A stretch of DNA of 43,234 bases from NCBI RefSeq assembly GCF_001458175.1, contig NZ_CYPW01000018.1:89861-133094 (forward strand). The letters are read 5' to 3'. This DNA comes from Shimia marina. Its GTDB lineage: Bacteria; Pseudomonadota; Alphaproteobacteria; Rhodobacterales; Rhodobacteraceae. The notes beneath the pieces are model-generated. The model had not been told where the DNA came from and did not search any database. It worked only from the letters and a program-made list of their open reading frames with translations. The first letter of the stretch is position 1. Each line of letters begins with the position of its first letter. Shown in pieces: positions 15,930-23,626 of the stretch. A program made the position numbers and the translations under genes.

Positions 15930-15972
15930 GGGGGCAATCTAATCGGGCTTTCAGATAATGCCAAGGTCACGT

Positions 15973-16013
15973 TTGAGTGATTGCTCAAGTTGGCGTATTG
16001 AGCAATCACTCAA
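15973..16013. promoter_or_regulatory. Perfect inverted-repeat operator between tetR and the CMD-family gene
   Basis: TTGAGTGATTGCTCAA at 15973-15988 and its exact reverse complement TTGAGCAATCACTCAA at 15998-16013 are separated by nine bases. Each 16-base arm is itself nearly palindromic (TTGAG...CTCAA), so the site looks like two half-overlapping TetR dimer sites. It lies 44 bases from the tetR start and 48 bases from the CMD-family start, in a good position to repress both. Confidence 0.85.
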
Positions 16014-16061
16014 GTTACCCATATGAGAGGGACGTTGATAAATTGAAAAGGACTTCCTCCC

Positions 16062-16625
16062 ATGACCACCTTCCCCCGTTACACCGCAGAAACCGCCCCA
16101 GAAGCCGCCAAGGAGCGTTTGGTTGCCTCCGAAAAGGCCTATGGGTTTCTGCCCGGCCTTTATCAGGTGATGGCCGGTGCGCCGCAGTTGCTTGAAACCT
16201 ATCAGCGCACCCACGAAGCCTTTGTCAGCACCAGTTTTGACAACACCGAACTGACCGTGGTGTGGCAGACGATCAATGTGGAGCATGAGTGCCACTATTG
16301 TGTGCCTGCCCACACCGGCATTGCCCATTCGATGAATGTGGACGCCGGGGTGATTGACGCGCTGCGCAATGAAACGCCGCTGGCCGATCCTAAGCTGGAA
16401 GCGCTGCGGACATTCACACTGGCGCTTGTGCGCGGCCGTGGCCATGTGGCGCCAGAGGCCTATGAGGCGTTTTACGCGGCGGGCTATGGCACACAGCAGG
16501 TGCTTGAGATCATTCTGGGCCTGTCACAGAAGATCCTGAGCAATTACACCAACCATGTGGCACAGACGGCTGTGGATCCGGCCTTTGAGCCGTTTGCCTG
16601 GAGCAAGGCGGAGAAGGCGGCCTAA
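16062..16625 (+). CDS. Carboxymuconolactone decarboxylase family protein (AhpD-like)
   Basis: A 187-residue all-helical protein of the CMD/AhpD superfamily. It carries the peroxidase-type redox motif E-C77-H-Y-C80-x3-H84, which in AhpD forms a redox-active disulfide, so a role in peroxide or electrophile defence is more likely than ring decarboxylation. A divergent tetR gene and a perfect operator lie upstream, which suggests induction by a chemical stress. It ends at a bidirectional terminator. Exact substrate unknown. Confidence 0.85.
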   Translation: MTTFPRYTAETAPEAAKERLVASEKAYGFLPGLYQVMAGAPQLLETYQRTHEAFVSTSFDNTELTVVWQTINVEHECHYCVPAHTGIAHSMNVDAGVIDALRNETPLADPKLEALRTFTLALVRGRGHVAPEAYEAFYAAGYGTQQVLEIILGLSQKILSNYTNHVAQTAVDPAFEPFAWSKAEKAA

Positions 16626-16646
16626 GCCTCTTTCGAAATATAGGAG

Positions 16647-16678
16647 AAGGCCCCGGTGTTTTTATTGGGGCCTTTTCA
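16647..16678. terminator. Bidirectional intrinsic terminator
   Basis: AAGGCCCC (16647-16654) and GGGGCCTT (16667-16674) form a stem around a T-rich loop, with TTTT on the plus-strand side and A-rich sequence that serves the minus strand less well. It separates the CMD-family gene from the convergent secreted-protein gene. Confidence 0.8.
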
Positions 16679-16693
16679 TTTTGGGCGGAATGA

Positions 16694-18067
16694 TCACAGC
16701 GAGTCTGTGTCGGCGCTGTCTGGGTAGTCACATTCGCTGCAGTCTGCATTGGCGCAGTAGCCCGGTATGCACTGCGGGCCTGCGTAGTCTGAGGCAGGAT
16801 CGGCAATACAGGCGTGATCAGCCGTATAAGTCTGGCTCTTACAGGCGCCGCCTTCGGTGCAGACCGCCTCTGTGCCGGTCAGAAACTGATACATTTCGCC
16901 GGTTTTGACGTTTTCCTCTGGATTGTCGCTGCTCTCTTCGAAGGTGCAGATCGCGGTCAGGGTTGAGGTTTGCGAGGTGTTGAGGGCTTGTTGAAACTCC
17001 TGTGACTGCGCGTAGGAGGCGGCAACGCTGGCGGAGACTTTGGAGGAGGTGCCGAAGATACCAAATTCCGCCTCTATTGAGTTGGTCACCACGACCCCCC
17101 ATTGATGCTGTGTGGACCAGGTGTCGGTTTTGGAGGTGCCAAAGCTGATGGAGCGGCGCAATTCTTTGCAGCTTGTGCCGGTGCAGCGGGCGACAAGGCT
17201 CCATTTGCCTTCAGAGCTCACGGTGGCGGGTGCGAGCACGTCATAGTAGCAGCGCTTTTTGGCGTCTTTATTGGGATCATAGCCAAAGAACTTGTCGCTG
17301 CAGGGAACGTTGCCGCCATTGCGGCGGTGCAGACGGGTGTCCCAACCGGTTTCATTACCATATCTGAGGACCATGGTGGTGGAGACGTTTTCCTGTGGTG
17401 TGCAGGTCATGCCCTCTTTCGCGCATTCCTTGAAGCCGTAGATGCCTTTGGTGTAGGCGGGGCCAACATAGCAGAATTTCTCGGTGCCCTGTGCTGGGTC
17501 GATGCCGAAGTAGCTATCGCTGCAGGTGACTTTTTGATCGCTTTGTGCGTTGTCACCGGTACTGCCTTGAAAGAGGCCATATACGTATTTTTCCGGTGCG
17601 CCATAGCGCATCCAGAACAGACCTTCGCCCTTATGATAAAAGCTCCCGCCTTCTTTTGCGACTTCGGTCCAGGCCGGGTCGTCCACTGCGGGGGCGTCAA
17701 AGATGTTTTCTTGAGTAAAGGCGCATTCTTTTGTGATGTTGTCCTGAGACAGTCCAGAGAGGGGGTCCCCGGCGACAGAGCTGTTGCAGGGGATGCGGGT
17801 GGTATTGAAGGTCACCCAATAGGTATATGTGCCGTTTAAGCCATAGCGCGTGGTCAGCAGGCCTTGGGTTTCCGGTTCGCAGGTGGAGTCCTTCTTTGCG
17901 CAGGCCACCCACGGGAGCGGTTGCGGGCCAGGGGGCGCGGTGGTCAGTTCGGGGAGAGTTTCAAGCGCGTTGCGTGAGACCGGATCCTGCGCAGTGGCGA
18001 GTTGTGGGGAGAGCAGGAGTGTCAGGGCAAGGCCGAGCCCTGTAAGGCAGCTTTTCTGGAAAGTCAC
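16694..18067 (-). CDS. Secreted Cys-rich protein with three repeats and an aerolysin-like region
   Basis: A 457-residue exported protein. GTG 18067 is chosen as start because GAGGA precedes it and the first 27 residues form a signal peptide (core LGLALTLLL, cleavage after ATAQ). Three related modules follow, at about residues 53-118, 133-200 and 212-274; each has W/F-x-x-x-A-K, then RYG, then C-x-S/N and FG-x-DP...K-x-C-Y. The first two cysteines (C56/C63, C215/C222) are both lost in module 2, as expected for a disulfide pair. Residues 305-375 are rich in Ser/Thr with alternating polar and hydrophobic residues (ISFGTSKTDTW, VVVTNSIEAEFGIFG, SSKVSASVAASY), which resembles the pore-forming stretch of aerolysin/ETX-MTX2 proteins. 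The tail is Cys-rich. The toxin idea is inference only. Confidence 0.75.
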   Translation of the reverse strand: MTFQKSCLTGLGLALTLLLSPQLATAQDPVSRNALETLPELTTAPPGPQPLPWVACAKKDSTCEPETQGLLTTRYGLNGTYTYWVTFNTTRIPCNSSVAGDPLSGLSQDNITKECAFTQENIFDAPAVDDPAWTEVAKEGGSFYHKGEGLFWMRYGAPEKYVYGLFQGSTGDNAQSDQKVTCSDSYFGIDPAQGTEKFCYVGPAYTKGIYGFKECAKEGMTCTPQENVSTTMVLRYGNETGWDTRLHRRNGGNVPCSDKFFGYDPNKDAKKRCYYDVLAPATVSSEGKWSLVARCTGTSCKELRRSISFGTSKTDTWSTQHQWGVVVTNSIEAEFGIFGTSSKVSASVAASYAQSQEFQQALNTSQTSTLTAICTFEESSDNPEENVKTGEMYQFLTGTEAVCTEGGACKSQTYTADHACIADPASDYAGPQCIPGYCANADCSECDYPDSADTDSL

Positions 18068-18253
18068 AGCAATATCCTCGGTACAAAATAAAGCAAAACT
18101 GGTGAACGATAGAGGGGGTAATGCAACGCAGGGTAGCATTAATTCATCAATCTGAACACTGATTTTCCCGGTGTTTGTGACGGTGCGTCGCAAAGAGGGG
18201 GGATGAGTGCGCATTTTTCTTGCCAAGGAGAGGGGATCTGCCTATGTCAAAAG

Positions 18254-18272
18254 TGGTAAACTTATTTTACCA
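18254..18272. promoter_or_regulatory. Palindrome upstream of the lactate-dehydrogenase-like gene
   Basis: TGGTAAA (18254-18260) and TTTACCA (18266-18272) are perfect inverted arms around CTTAT, 23 bases before the start codon. The TGGT...ACCA edges recall GntR/FadR-family operators such as those of lactate regulators, though the spacing is wider. It lies close to the ribosome-binding site, so a repressor here would block expression. Confidence 0.5.
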
Positions 18273-18295
18273 ATAGCCGCGCGGGAGGGTGTGCC

Positions 18296-19444
18296 ATGAG
18301 ATTGAGCGATTGCCATAATTTTCAGGATTTTCGGAAGCTGGCCAAGAAGCGCCTGCCGGGGCCGGTGTTTCATTACATCGACGGGGCCGCGGATGATGAG
18401 ATCACCTATCGCCGCAATACCACCAGCTTTGATGATGTGGATCTGGTGCCCAATGTTCTGAATGGCGTGGAAAATGTGGACATGTCGGTAGAAGTCATGG
18501 GCCAGAAGCTGGACATGCCGATCTACTGCGCGCCGACTGCTTTGCAGCGCCTGTTCCATCACGAAGGGGAGCGCGCGGTTGGTAAGGCGGCGACCAAATA
18601 TGGCACGATGTTTGGGGTATCCTCGCTGGCGACGGTGACGGTTGAAGAGATCGAGAAGATCGCGCCCGGCCCAAAGATGTTCCAATTCTACTTCCACAAG
18701 GACCGTGGCTTGAATGATGCGCTGCTGGAGCGGGCGCGGGCGGCGAATTTCAACGTGATGGCCTTGACGGTGGACACGATCACCGGAGGCAACCGGGAGC
18801 GCGATCTGCGCACGGGCTTTACCTCGCCTCCCAAGCTGACCGCCGCTTCGGCGCTGAGCTTTGCCACCCATCCGATGTGGGCGTGGAACTTCTTTACCAA
18901 AGAGAAGTTTGACATGCCCCATCTCTCAGGCCACGTGCAGGCGGGCACCAACCTGGCGGTCTCTGTGGGGGAGTATTTCTCTACCATGCTGGATCAGTCG
19001 ATGAACTGGGAAGACGCAGAAAAGCTCTGTGCGCAGTGGAATGGCCAGTTTGCACTCAAGGGGATCATGAGCGTTGAGGATGCCAAGCGGGCGGTGGATA
19101 TTGGCTGTACCGGCATCATGGTGTCCAACCATGGCGGGCGGCAGCTGGATGGATCACGTGCGCCGTTTGATCAGTTGGCGGAGATCTGTGACGCGGTGGG
19201 CGACAAGATTGACGTGATCTGCGAGGGCGGTATTCAGCGCGGCACTCATGTGCTCAAGGCGCTGTCGGTGGGGGCGAAAGCCTGTTCCGGCGGGCGGCTC
19301 TATCTCTATGCGCTGGCGGGTGCCGGGCAGGCCGGGGTTGAGCGTGTGCTGGGCAATATGCGCACCGAGATTGAGCGCGATATGAAGCTCATGGGCATCA
19401 CCAGTTTGGATCAATTGAGCCGGGACAATCTGCGCTGGCGCTAA
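18296..19444 (+). CDS. FMN-dependent alpha-hydroxy-acid dehydrogenase, L-lactate dehydrogenase-like
   Basis: A 382-residue member of the LldD/glycolate-oxidase family. The TIM-barrel FMN enzyme motif S277-N-H-G-G-R-Q-L contains the catalytic His279 and substrate-binding Arg282; the active-site lysine is in FALKGI and the N-terminus has the family VFHYIDGAADDE. It probably oxidises L-lactate or a related 2-hydroxyacid and passes electrons to the quinone pool at the inner membrane. GGGAGGG precedes the ATG. A palindrome just upstream suggests control by a GntR-type repressor, but no such regulator is adjacent. Sulfolactate as substrate is conceivable given the sulfonate operon 7 kb away, but there is no direct evidence. 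Confidence 0.88.
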   Translation: MRLSDCHNFQDFRKLAKKRLPGPVFHYIDGAADDEITYRRNTTSFDDVDLVPNVLNGVENVDMSVEVMGQKLDMPIYCAPTALQRLFHHEGERAVGKAATKYGTMFGVSSLATVTVEEIEKIAPGPKMFQFYFHKDRGLNDALLERARAANFNVMALTVDTITGGNRERDLRTGFTSPPKLTAASALSFATHPMWAWNFFTKEKFDMPHLSGHVQAGTNLAVSVGEYFSTMLDQSMNWEDAEKLCAQWNGQFALKGIMSVEDAKRAVDIGCTGIMVSNHGGRQLDGSRAPFDQLAEICDAVGDKIDVICEGGIQRGTHVLKALSVGAKACSGGRLYLYALAGAGQAGVERVLGNMRTEIERDMKLMGITSLDQLSRDNLRWR

Positions 19445-19500
19445 TCGCGCGGAGAAAGTGTATTTCAGGCGTTGATTGAACGTCTGTGGGTGTGGTTTGA

Positions 19501-19527
19501 GGGCGCGTAACATCACGCGCCCTTTTT
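19501..19527 (+). terminator. Intrinsic terminator after the lactate-dehydrogenase-like gene
   Basis: GGGCGCGT (19501-19508) and ACGCGCCC (19515-19522) form a perfect eight-pair stem with an AACATC loop, followed by TTTTT. The first possible ATG of the following MFS gene begins at the next base. Confidence 0.92.
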
Positions 19528-20734
19528 ATGTCTCAGATCCCGGATTCCAAAGTCATGTCCAAACCCTCTCTGCCTGCTGCTGTCTGGGGGCTGGGCTTTG
19601 TCAGCCTGTTGATGGATGTGTCATCGGAGATGATCAACACGCTGCTGCCGGCCTATCTGGCAGGCGGGCTGGGGGTGTCGGCGCTGGCGATTGGGTTTAT
19701 TGAAGGGCTCTCCGTAGCGGTTGCGACTGGGGCCAAGTTTCTCTCTGGGGTGCTGGCCGATGTCAGTCGCCGGGCCAAGCCGTTGGCGGTGCTGGGCTAT
19801 GGGCTTGGTGCGCTGTCGCGGTTGATTTTCCCATGGGCGGTGACGCTGGATCAGATTGTGCTGGCCAAAGCGCTGGACCGGGTGGGGAAGGGCATTCGCG
19901 GGGCGCCACGGGACGCGATCCTCACAGCGGCCAGCCCGCCAGAGCTGCGCGGCGCGAGTTTTGGTCTGCGCAAATCGCTGGACACGGTGGGCGGCTTTGT
20001 TGGGCCGTTGATTGCGGTGGGGGCGATGGTGTTGCTGGCGGGCAATATTCAGCAGGTCTTCTGGCTGGCCACCATTCCGGCGGCGCTCTGTATGGTGGCG
20101 TTGATCTGGTTTGTGAAAGAACCCGCCGGGGAGACCGTGATCAAGCGCAGCAGCTTTCGCCTGACAGAGGCGCTGCTGCTGACACCACAGGTCTGGGGTG
20201 TGATTGGTCTGGCATCGGTGATCATGCTGGCGCGGTTTAGCGAGGCTTTTGTGTTGCTCAAAGCATTGGACATTGGGATCAGCGCCACCTGGGTGCCGCT
20301 GTCGCTGGTGGTGATGCATGTGGCTTACGGGCGGGCTGACGGCTTATCCGGTGGGGCGCCTGTCTGATCGGGTTGGCAGTTCGGGCCTGCTGCTGTGCAG
20401 TCTGGGCTTTCTTGTGGTGGCGCATCTCACACTTGCGGTGGCGGGGAGTGTCTGGGCGTATGTGGCGGGCACGGTGCTCTGGGGGCTGCATATGGGGTTT
20501 TCCCAAGGGCTGCTGGGCGCGATGATTGCCAGCGCGACGCCGGATCACCTGAAAGGCAGCGCCTTTGGCACGTTTAACCTTGTGACCGGGCTGGTGGTGC
20601 TGATTGGCAATACGGCGGCCGGGGCCTTCTGGCATGGCTTTGGGGCGCAGGCGCCGTTTCTGGTTGGCGCTGGGCTGACGGTTTTGGCGATGGGAGTGAT
20701 TGCGCTTTGGTTGCCTCGGGCGAAGGTGGGGTGA
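19528..20734 (+). pseudogene. MFS transporter interrupted by a 4-base duplication frameshift
   Basis: Two overlapping frames together encode one 12-helix major facilitator protein of about 400 residues. Frame one runs from 19528 (or, more likely, ATG 19555) to its stop at 20365-20367 and includes LGFVSLLMDVSSEM and DRVGKGIRGAPRDA. Frame two picks up with LTAYPVGRLSDRVG and ends at 20734. At the junction, GGGC occurs twice in a row (20329-20332 and 20333-20336); removing one copy restores Y-G-L-T-A-Y-P in a single frame. The family resembles exporters with the conserved LMDVSSEMI start. Either a true pseudogene or a sequencing error; no ribosome-binding site for a separate second protein is visible. 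Confidence 0.85.
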
Positions 20735-20744
20735 GGTTTGGGGA

Positions 20745-20774
20745 GGTGCGCAGTGAATGCGCACCCTACGGGGT
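20745..20774. repeat. 30-base dispersed palindromic repeat, copy 2
   Basis: Identical over 30 bases to the copy at 15320-15349, with GGTGCGC/GCGCACC arms and the CCTACGGGGT tail. It starts 11 bases after the MFS reading frame ends and lies 150 bases before rplK. As both copies are in 3' intergenic positions, they could act as mRNA-stabilising or transcription-attenuating hairpins, or be inert REP-like sequences. Confidence 0.75.
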
Positions 20775-20833
20775 TGCCAAACATCCAAAACAGGCGTAAG
20801 TGCCGCCTCTATCGTCTTTGGGCGAGATTCTCT

Positions 20834-20874
20834 CGTGGGAGGTTTTGGCATCGCGATGCTTGGGCCGGACCACG
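20834..20874 (+). ncRNA. Candidate L1-binding leader of the rplK-rplA mRNA
   Basis: CGTGG (20834-20838) can pair with CCACG (20870-20874), enclosing GGAGG and a perfect hairpin-forming GCATCGCGATGC (20848-20859). A short stem, purine-rich internal loop and second stem, located 50 bases before rplK, is the arrangement of the ribosomal protein L1 autoregulatory site on L11-operon messages. The match is by eye and unproven. Confidence 0.5.
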
Positions 20875-20924
20875 CAACACAAACCGGGCGGAACGCGTTT
20901 CGCCTATGTTGAAAGGAAAACCAA

Positions 20925-21350
20925 ATGGCTAAGAAGCTTGCTGGTACAATGAAGCTGCAGGTTCCTGCAGGTCAAGCCAACCCTTCCCCACCCGTCGGTC
21001 CGGCGCTGGGTCAGCGCGGCATCAACATCATGGAATTCTGTAAAGCGTTCAACGCCAAGACACAGGACATGGAGCCAGGTGCGCCTTGCCCAACCGTGAT
21101 CACCTACTATCAAGACAAGTCCTTCACCATGGACATCAAGACGCCGCCTGCGTCTTACTACCTGAAGAAGGCTGCCAAGCTGAAATCCGGTGCAAACCTG
21201 CCAGGTCGTGAGACCGTGGGTTCCGTGACCGCCGCTCAGGTGAAAGAAATCGCCGAAGCGAAAATGAAAGACCTGAACGCAAACGACATCGATGCTGCAA
21301 TGCAGATCATCCTTGGCTCCGCGCGTTCCATGGGCATCGAGGTGAAGTAA
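20925..21350 (+). CDS. rplK: 50S ribosomal protein L11
   Basis: Binds the GTPase-associated centre of 23S rRNA. The 141-residue protein starts [36 protein letters not shown] (landmarks: [19 protein letters not shown], residues about 11-31), the proline-rich hinge being the hallmark, and ends with the RNA-binding C-terminal domain ([28 protein letters not shown]). AAAGGAA ribosome-binding site. It is followed directly by rplA with a one-base TAATG overlap. Confidence 0.97.
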   Translation: MAKKLAGTMKLQVPAGQANPSPPVGPALGQRGINIMEFCKAFNAKTQDMEPGAPCPTVITYYQDKSFTMDIKTPPASYYLKKAAKLKSGANLPGRETVGSVTAAQVKEIAEAKMKDLNANDIDAAMQIILGSARSMGIEVK

Positions 21351-22045
21351 TGGCTAAGCTTGGTAAACGTACTGCCGCAGCGCGTGAAGCGTTCGCAGGC
21401 AAATCCAACCTGACCGTTGAAGAAGCTGTTGCTCTGGTCAAAGGTTCCGCCTCCGCGAAGTTCGACGAAACTGTTGAAATCGCTGTTCAGCTGGGTGTTG
21501 ACCCACGTCACGCAGACCAGATGGTCCGCGGCGTTGTTGGTCTGCCAAACGGCACCGGCAAAGACGTGCGCGTTGCGGTTTTCGCACGTGGTCCGAAAGC
21601 TGAAGAAGCACAGGCAGCAGGCGCGGACATCGTTGGCGCAGAAGATCTGATGGAAACCGTTCAGGGCGGCACCATCGATTTTGATCGCTGTATCGCGACT
21701 CCTGACATGATGCCGGTTGTTGGCCGTCTGGGTAAAGTGCTTGGTCCACGTAACCTGATGCCAAACCCAAAAGTTGGCACCGTGACCATGGATGTTGCTG
21801 AAGCTGTGAAAAACGCCAAAGGCGGCGAAGTGCAGTTTAAAGTGGAAAAAGCCGGTGTTGTACACGCGGGCGTTGGCAAAGCGTCTTTTGACGAAGGCAA
21901 GCTGGTTGAGAACGTGAAAGCGTTCATGGACGCTGTCCTGAAAGCCAAGCCTGCTGGTGCCAAAGGTGCCTACGTGAAGAAGATCGCCCTGTCCTCGACC
22001 ATGGGCCCAGGCGTGACCATCTCCGTGGACAGCGCATCCGCATAA
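21350..22045 (+). CDS. rplA: 50S ribosomal protein L1
   Basis: Forms the mobile L1 stalk near the E site and in many bacteria represses its own operon by binding the leader. At 231 residues it is full length, with [21 protein letters not shown] and [21 protein letters not shown] blocks typical of the family. Translation is coupled to rplK through the shared A of TAATG. An intrinsic terminator 23 bases downstream ends the unit, so rplJ-rplL must have a separate promoter. Confidence 0.97.
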   Translation: MAKLGKRTAAAREAFAGKSNLTVEEAVALVKGSASAKFDETVEIAVQLGVDPRHADQMVRGVVGLPNGTGKDVRVAVFARGPKAEEAQAAGADIVGAEDLMETVQGGTIDFDRCIATPDMMPVVGRLGKVLGPRNLMPNPKVGTVTMDVAEAVKNAKGGEVQFKVEKAGVVHAGVGKASFDEGKLVENVKAFMDAVLKAKPAGAKGAYVKKIALSSTMGPGVTISVDSASA

Positions 22046-22068
22046 GATCTCCGGATCTGAGAGATTTG

Positions 22069-22098
22069 AAGGCGTCCCTTTGGGGGCGCCTTTTTTAT
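22069..22098 (+). terminator. Intrinsic terminator after rplA
   Basis: AAGGCGTCCC (22069-22078) pairs with GGGGCGCCTT (22083-22092) with one T-G wobble, followed by six T residues. It ends rplK-rplA and overlaps the first bases of a spurious downstream open frame. Confidence 0.9.
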
Positions 22099-22110
22099 TT
22101 CTTGTTTGGG

Positions 22111-22540
22111 GATATGAGGCGGTCTGCAACTGCGGAGGGTGAAGCGGGTGTGGTGTCGGGACAGCGGATGATGGAATCGGAACTGTCGAAAGCCAGACGA
22201 CTGGCAGAAGCACGTCTTGGTGCTCAGTGGCGGCTGGCTTTTTGCTGGACATATGCAGCCGCAGATGATGTGTTTGAAGCCATTAAAACAACCGCCAGCC
22301 TGTGCTGCCCGAAGAAGCTTTGGGGTGGGATTTTGAAACGCATTTTGATTGACCGTGGTGGGCCTATGGGTGGCGAGGGTCGAACTGGCGGCAGCAGAGT
22401 GTGCCGAAGCGCGTGAAATTTGGGCGGACGTGAAAGACAGCGGCTCGGCACAGGTGGTTGAGGAGTATCTTTCGGTCTTTGGAGATTGTGCGATTTATTC
22501 AGGATTGGCACGGGAAAGGCTGCCGGTTTTAGCGTAGCGC
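22111..22540 (+). pseudogene. Decayed gene with a caspase/TPR-protein-like C-terminal tail
   Basis: No single frame covers this stretch, but several pieces read as protein. One gives ESELSKARRLAEARLGAQWRLAFCWTYAAADDVFEAI; a second gives LPEEALGWDFETHFD before a stop; a third gives REIWADVKDSGSAQVVEEYL and ends GLARERLPVL at the TAG of 22536-22538. The last matches a common repeat in bacterial caspase-like and TPR proteins, W-x2-(I/V)-K-x-S-x4-(L/V)-E-x-(F/Y)-L followed by LAR-x-RL. At least two frame changes would be needed, so this is a remnant. Confidence 0.45.
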
Positions 22541-23176
22541 CCGCCGGCTGCGCAGTGGTTCTGAACTGATGGCCTGTTTTTGAACAAATTTCAGATGCCC
22601 CAACACGGGTTTGAAAGCCTCGCGGTGGTCATCGCGCGCCATGTAATCCAGGATCCGGTAGATGTTGATTGGCTGTTGCTGAATGAGGCCAATGATACGG
22701 TCCTGCGCCTCTTCTGGAGCGTAGTTGTCGATCAACTGGCAGGCGCTTTGTGTCGGGGTGAGGATGTAGAAATCCTGAGGGCGGCGTGGCGTGAAATGGA
22801 TGGCATCAAACGGGGATTCTCCGAGCGCGCGGAATTTTGGCATGATCAGGCGCATGTCTGCGGCGTGATGTTCGATGATGTGCCCCGTGCGCTGGCGAAA
22901 TCCCAGAGGCTGCAGCTTTTGCAGGATATGGGTGCGCATGGGGCCTGCGAGCGTGTCCACATCAGCGCGGTCGTAACGCAGATCATCAAAAACGGAGATC
23001 AGTTGCAGGTCCCAATCCACCACATGGAGGTAGGGATCTTTGTCTAATGCGCGCAGGCTGTCTTTGAGAGTTTCCAGACTGGGGGCCGCATCTGCCGCCG
23101 TGCCTGTTTTCGCAGGCGTTTGTGCGAAGCCCGAAAAGGTGGTGGTGATCCGTTGCAGAAGGCTGCGCATGGCCAT
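22529..23176 (-). CDS. Conserved hypothetical protein
   Basis: A 215-residue soluble protein with no recognised domain. There is no signal peptide; the N-terminus MAMRSLLQRITTTFSGF is amphipathic and could associate with a membrane. The rest is helix-rich with LHVVDWDLQLISVFDDLRYDR and PRRPQDFYILTPTQSACQLI stretches; the C-terminal tail is basic (SSEPLRSRRALR). GAGGAG precedes the ATG at a good distance. It lies divergent from the next small gene, with 180 bases between them. Function unknown. Confidence 0.65.
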   Translation of the reverse strand: MAMRSLLQRITTTFSGFAQTPAKTGTAADAAPSLETLKDSLRALDKDPYLHVVDWDLQLISVFDDLRYDRADVDTLAGPMRTHILQKLQPLGFRQRTGHIIEHHAADMRLIMPKFRALGESPFDAIHFTPRRPQDFYILTPTQSACQLIDNYAPEEAQDRIIGLIQQQPINIYRILDYMARDDHREAFKPVLGHLKFVQKQAISSEPLRSRRALR

Positions 23177-23357
23177 AGGGGGCTCCTCGGACAGGTTTTC
23201 GTTTCTTTACCTGTTACGCGCGGGCGGTGCAGCGGGTTCAGTCAAATTTGATCGGGCACGTGGGCGCGCATGTAGAGGTTCTCTTTGCGGTCATCTATTG
23301 ATCTGGATGCCCCGTAATAACATCTGAAGAGAAGAGCTTGCCTCAGGAGGATGAGAG

Positions 23358-23591
23358 ATGTTGCAGGAGAAACGCAAGGATCTGGACTCAGAGAAGCAGA
23401 AGAAGCTGTTGCAGCGGATGGTGTCGGAACTGAGCCATCTGTATCCTGACCTCTACTATCAACCGACCAGCGAGGTCGCTGATCTGATCCAGCGTCATGT
23501 GGCGGGAGAGGCCAAGCTCAATGCTGAAGAGCACGCGCTGCTCAAAGTGTTGAGCAAACGCGACATTGAAGTTCTGCTCAGCTTGCACTGA
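23358..23591 (+). CDS. Small hypothetical helical protein
   Basis: A 77-residue, probably all-helical and highly charged protein (QEKRKDLDSEKQKKLLQRM at the start, then SELSHLYPDLYYQPTSEVADLIQ and LLKVLSKRDIEVLLSL). A strong AGGAGG lies eight bases before the ATG, which supports expression. No domain is recognised. It ends 35 bases from the end of the convergent aldose-epimerase-like gene. Confidence 0.6.
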   Translation: MLQEKRKDLDSEKQKKLLQRMVSELSHLYPDLYYQPTSEVADLIQRHVAGEAKLNAEEHALLKVLSKRDIEVLLSLH

Positions 23592-23626
23592 GCTCTGTCT
23601 TTGACGGCTTGGTCTGTGTGACCGAT

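Noticed and set aside
18068..18226. Upstream extension of the secreted Cys-rich protein
   Set aside because: The extension has no signal-peptide-like organisation, whereas GTG 18067 has a ribosome-binding site and an immediate signal peptide.
22066..22416. A 116-codon frame beginning right after rplA
   Set aside because: Its start lies within the rplA terminator hairpin, and the coherent coding text moves to other frames further on, so it is part of a remnant.
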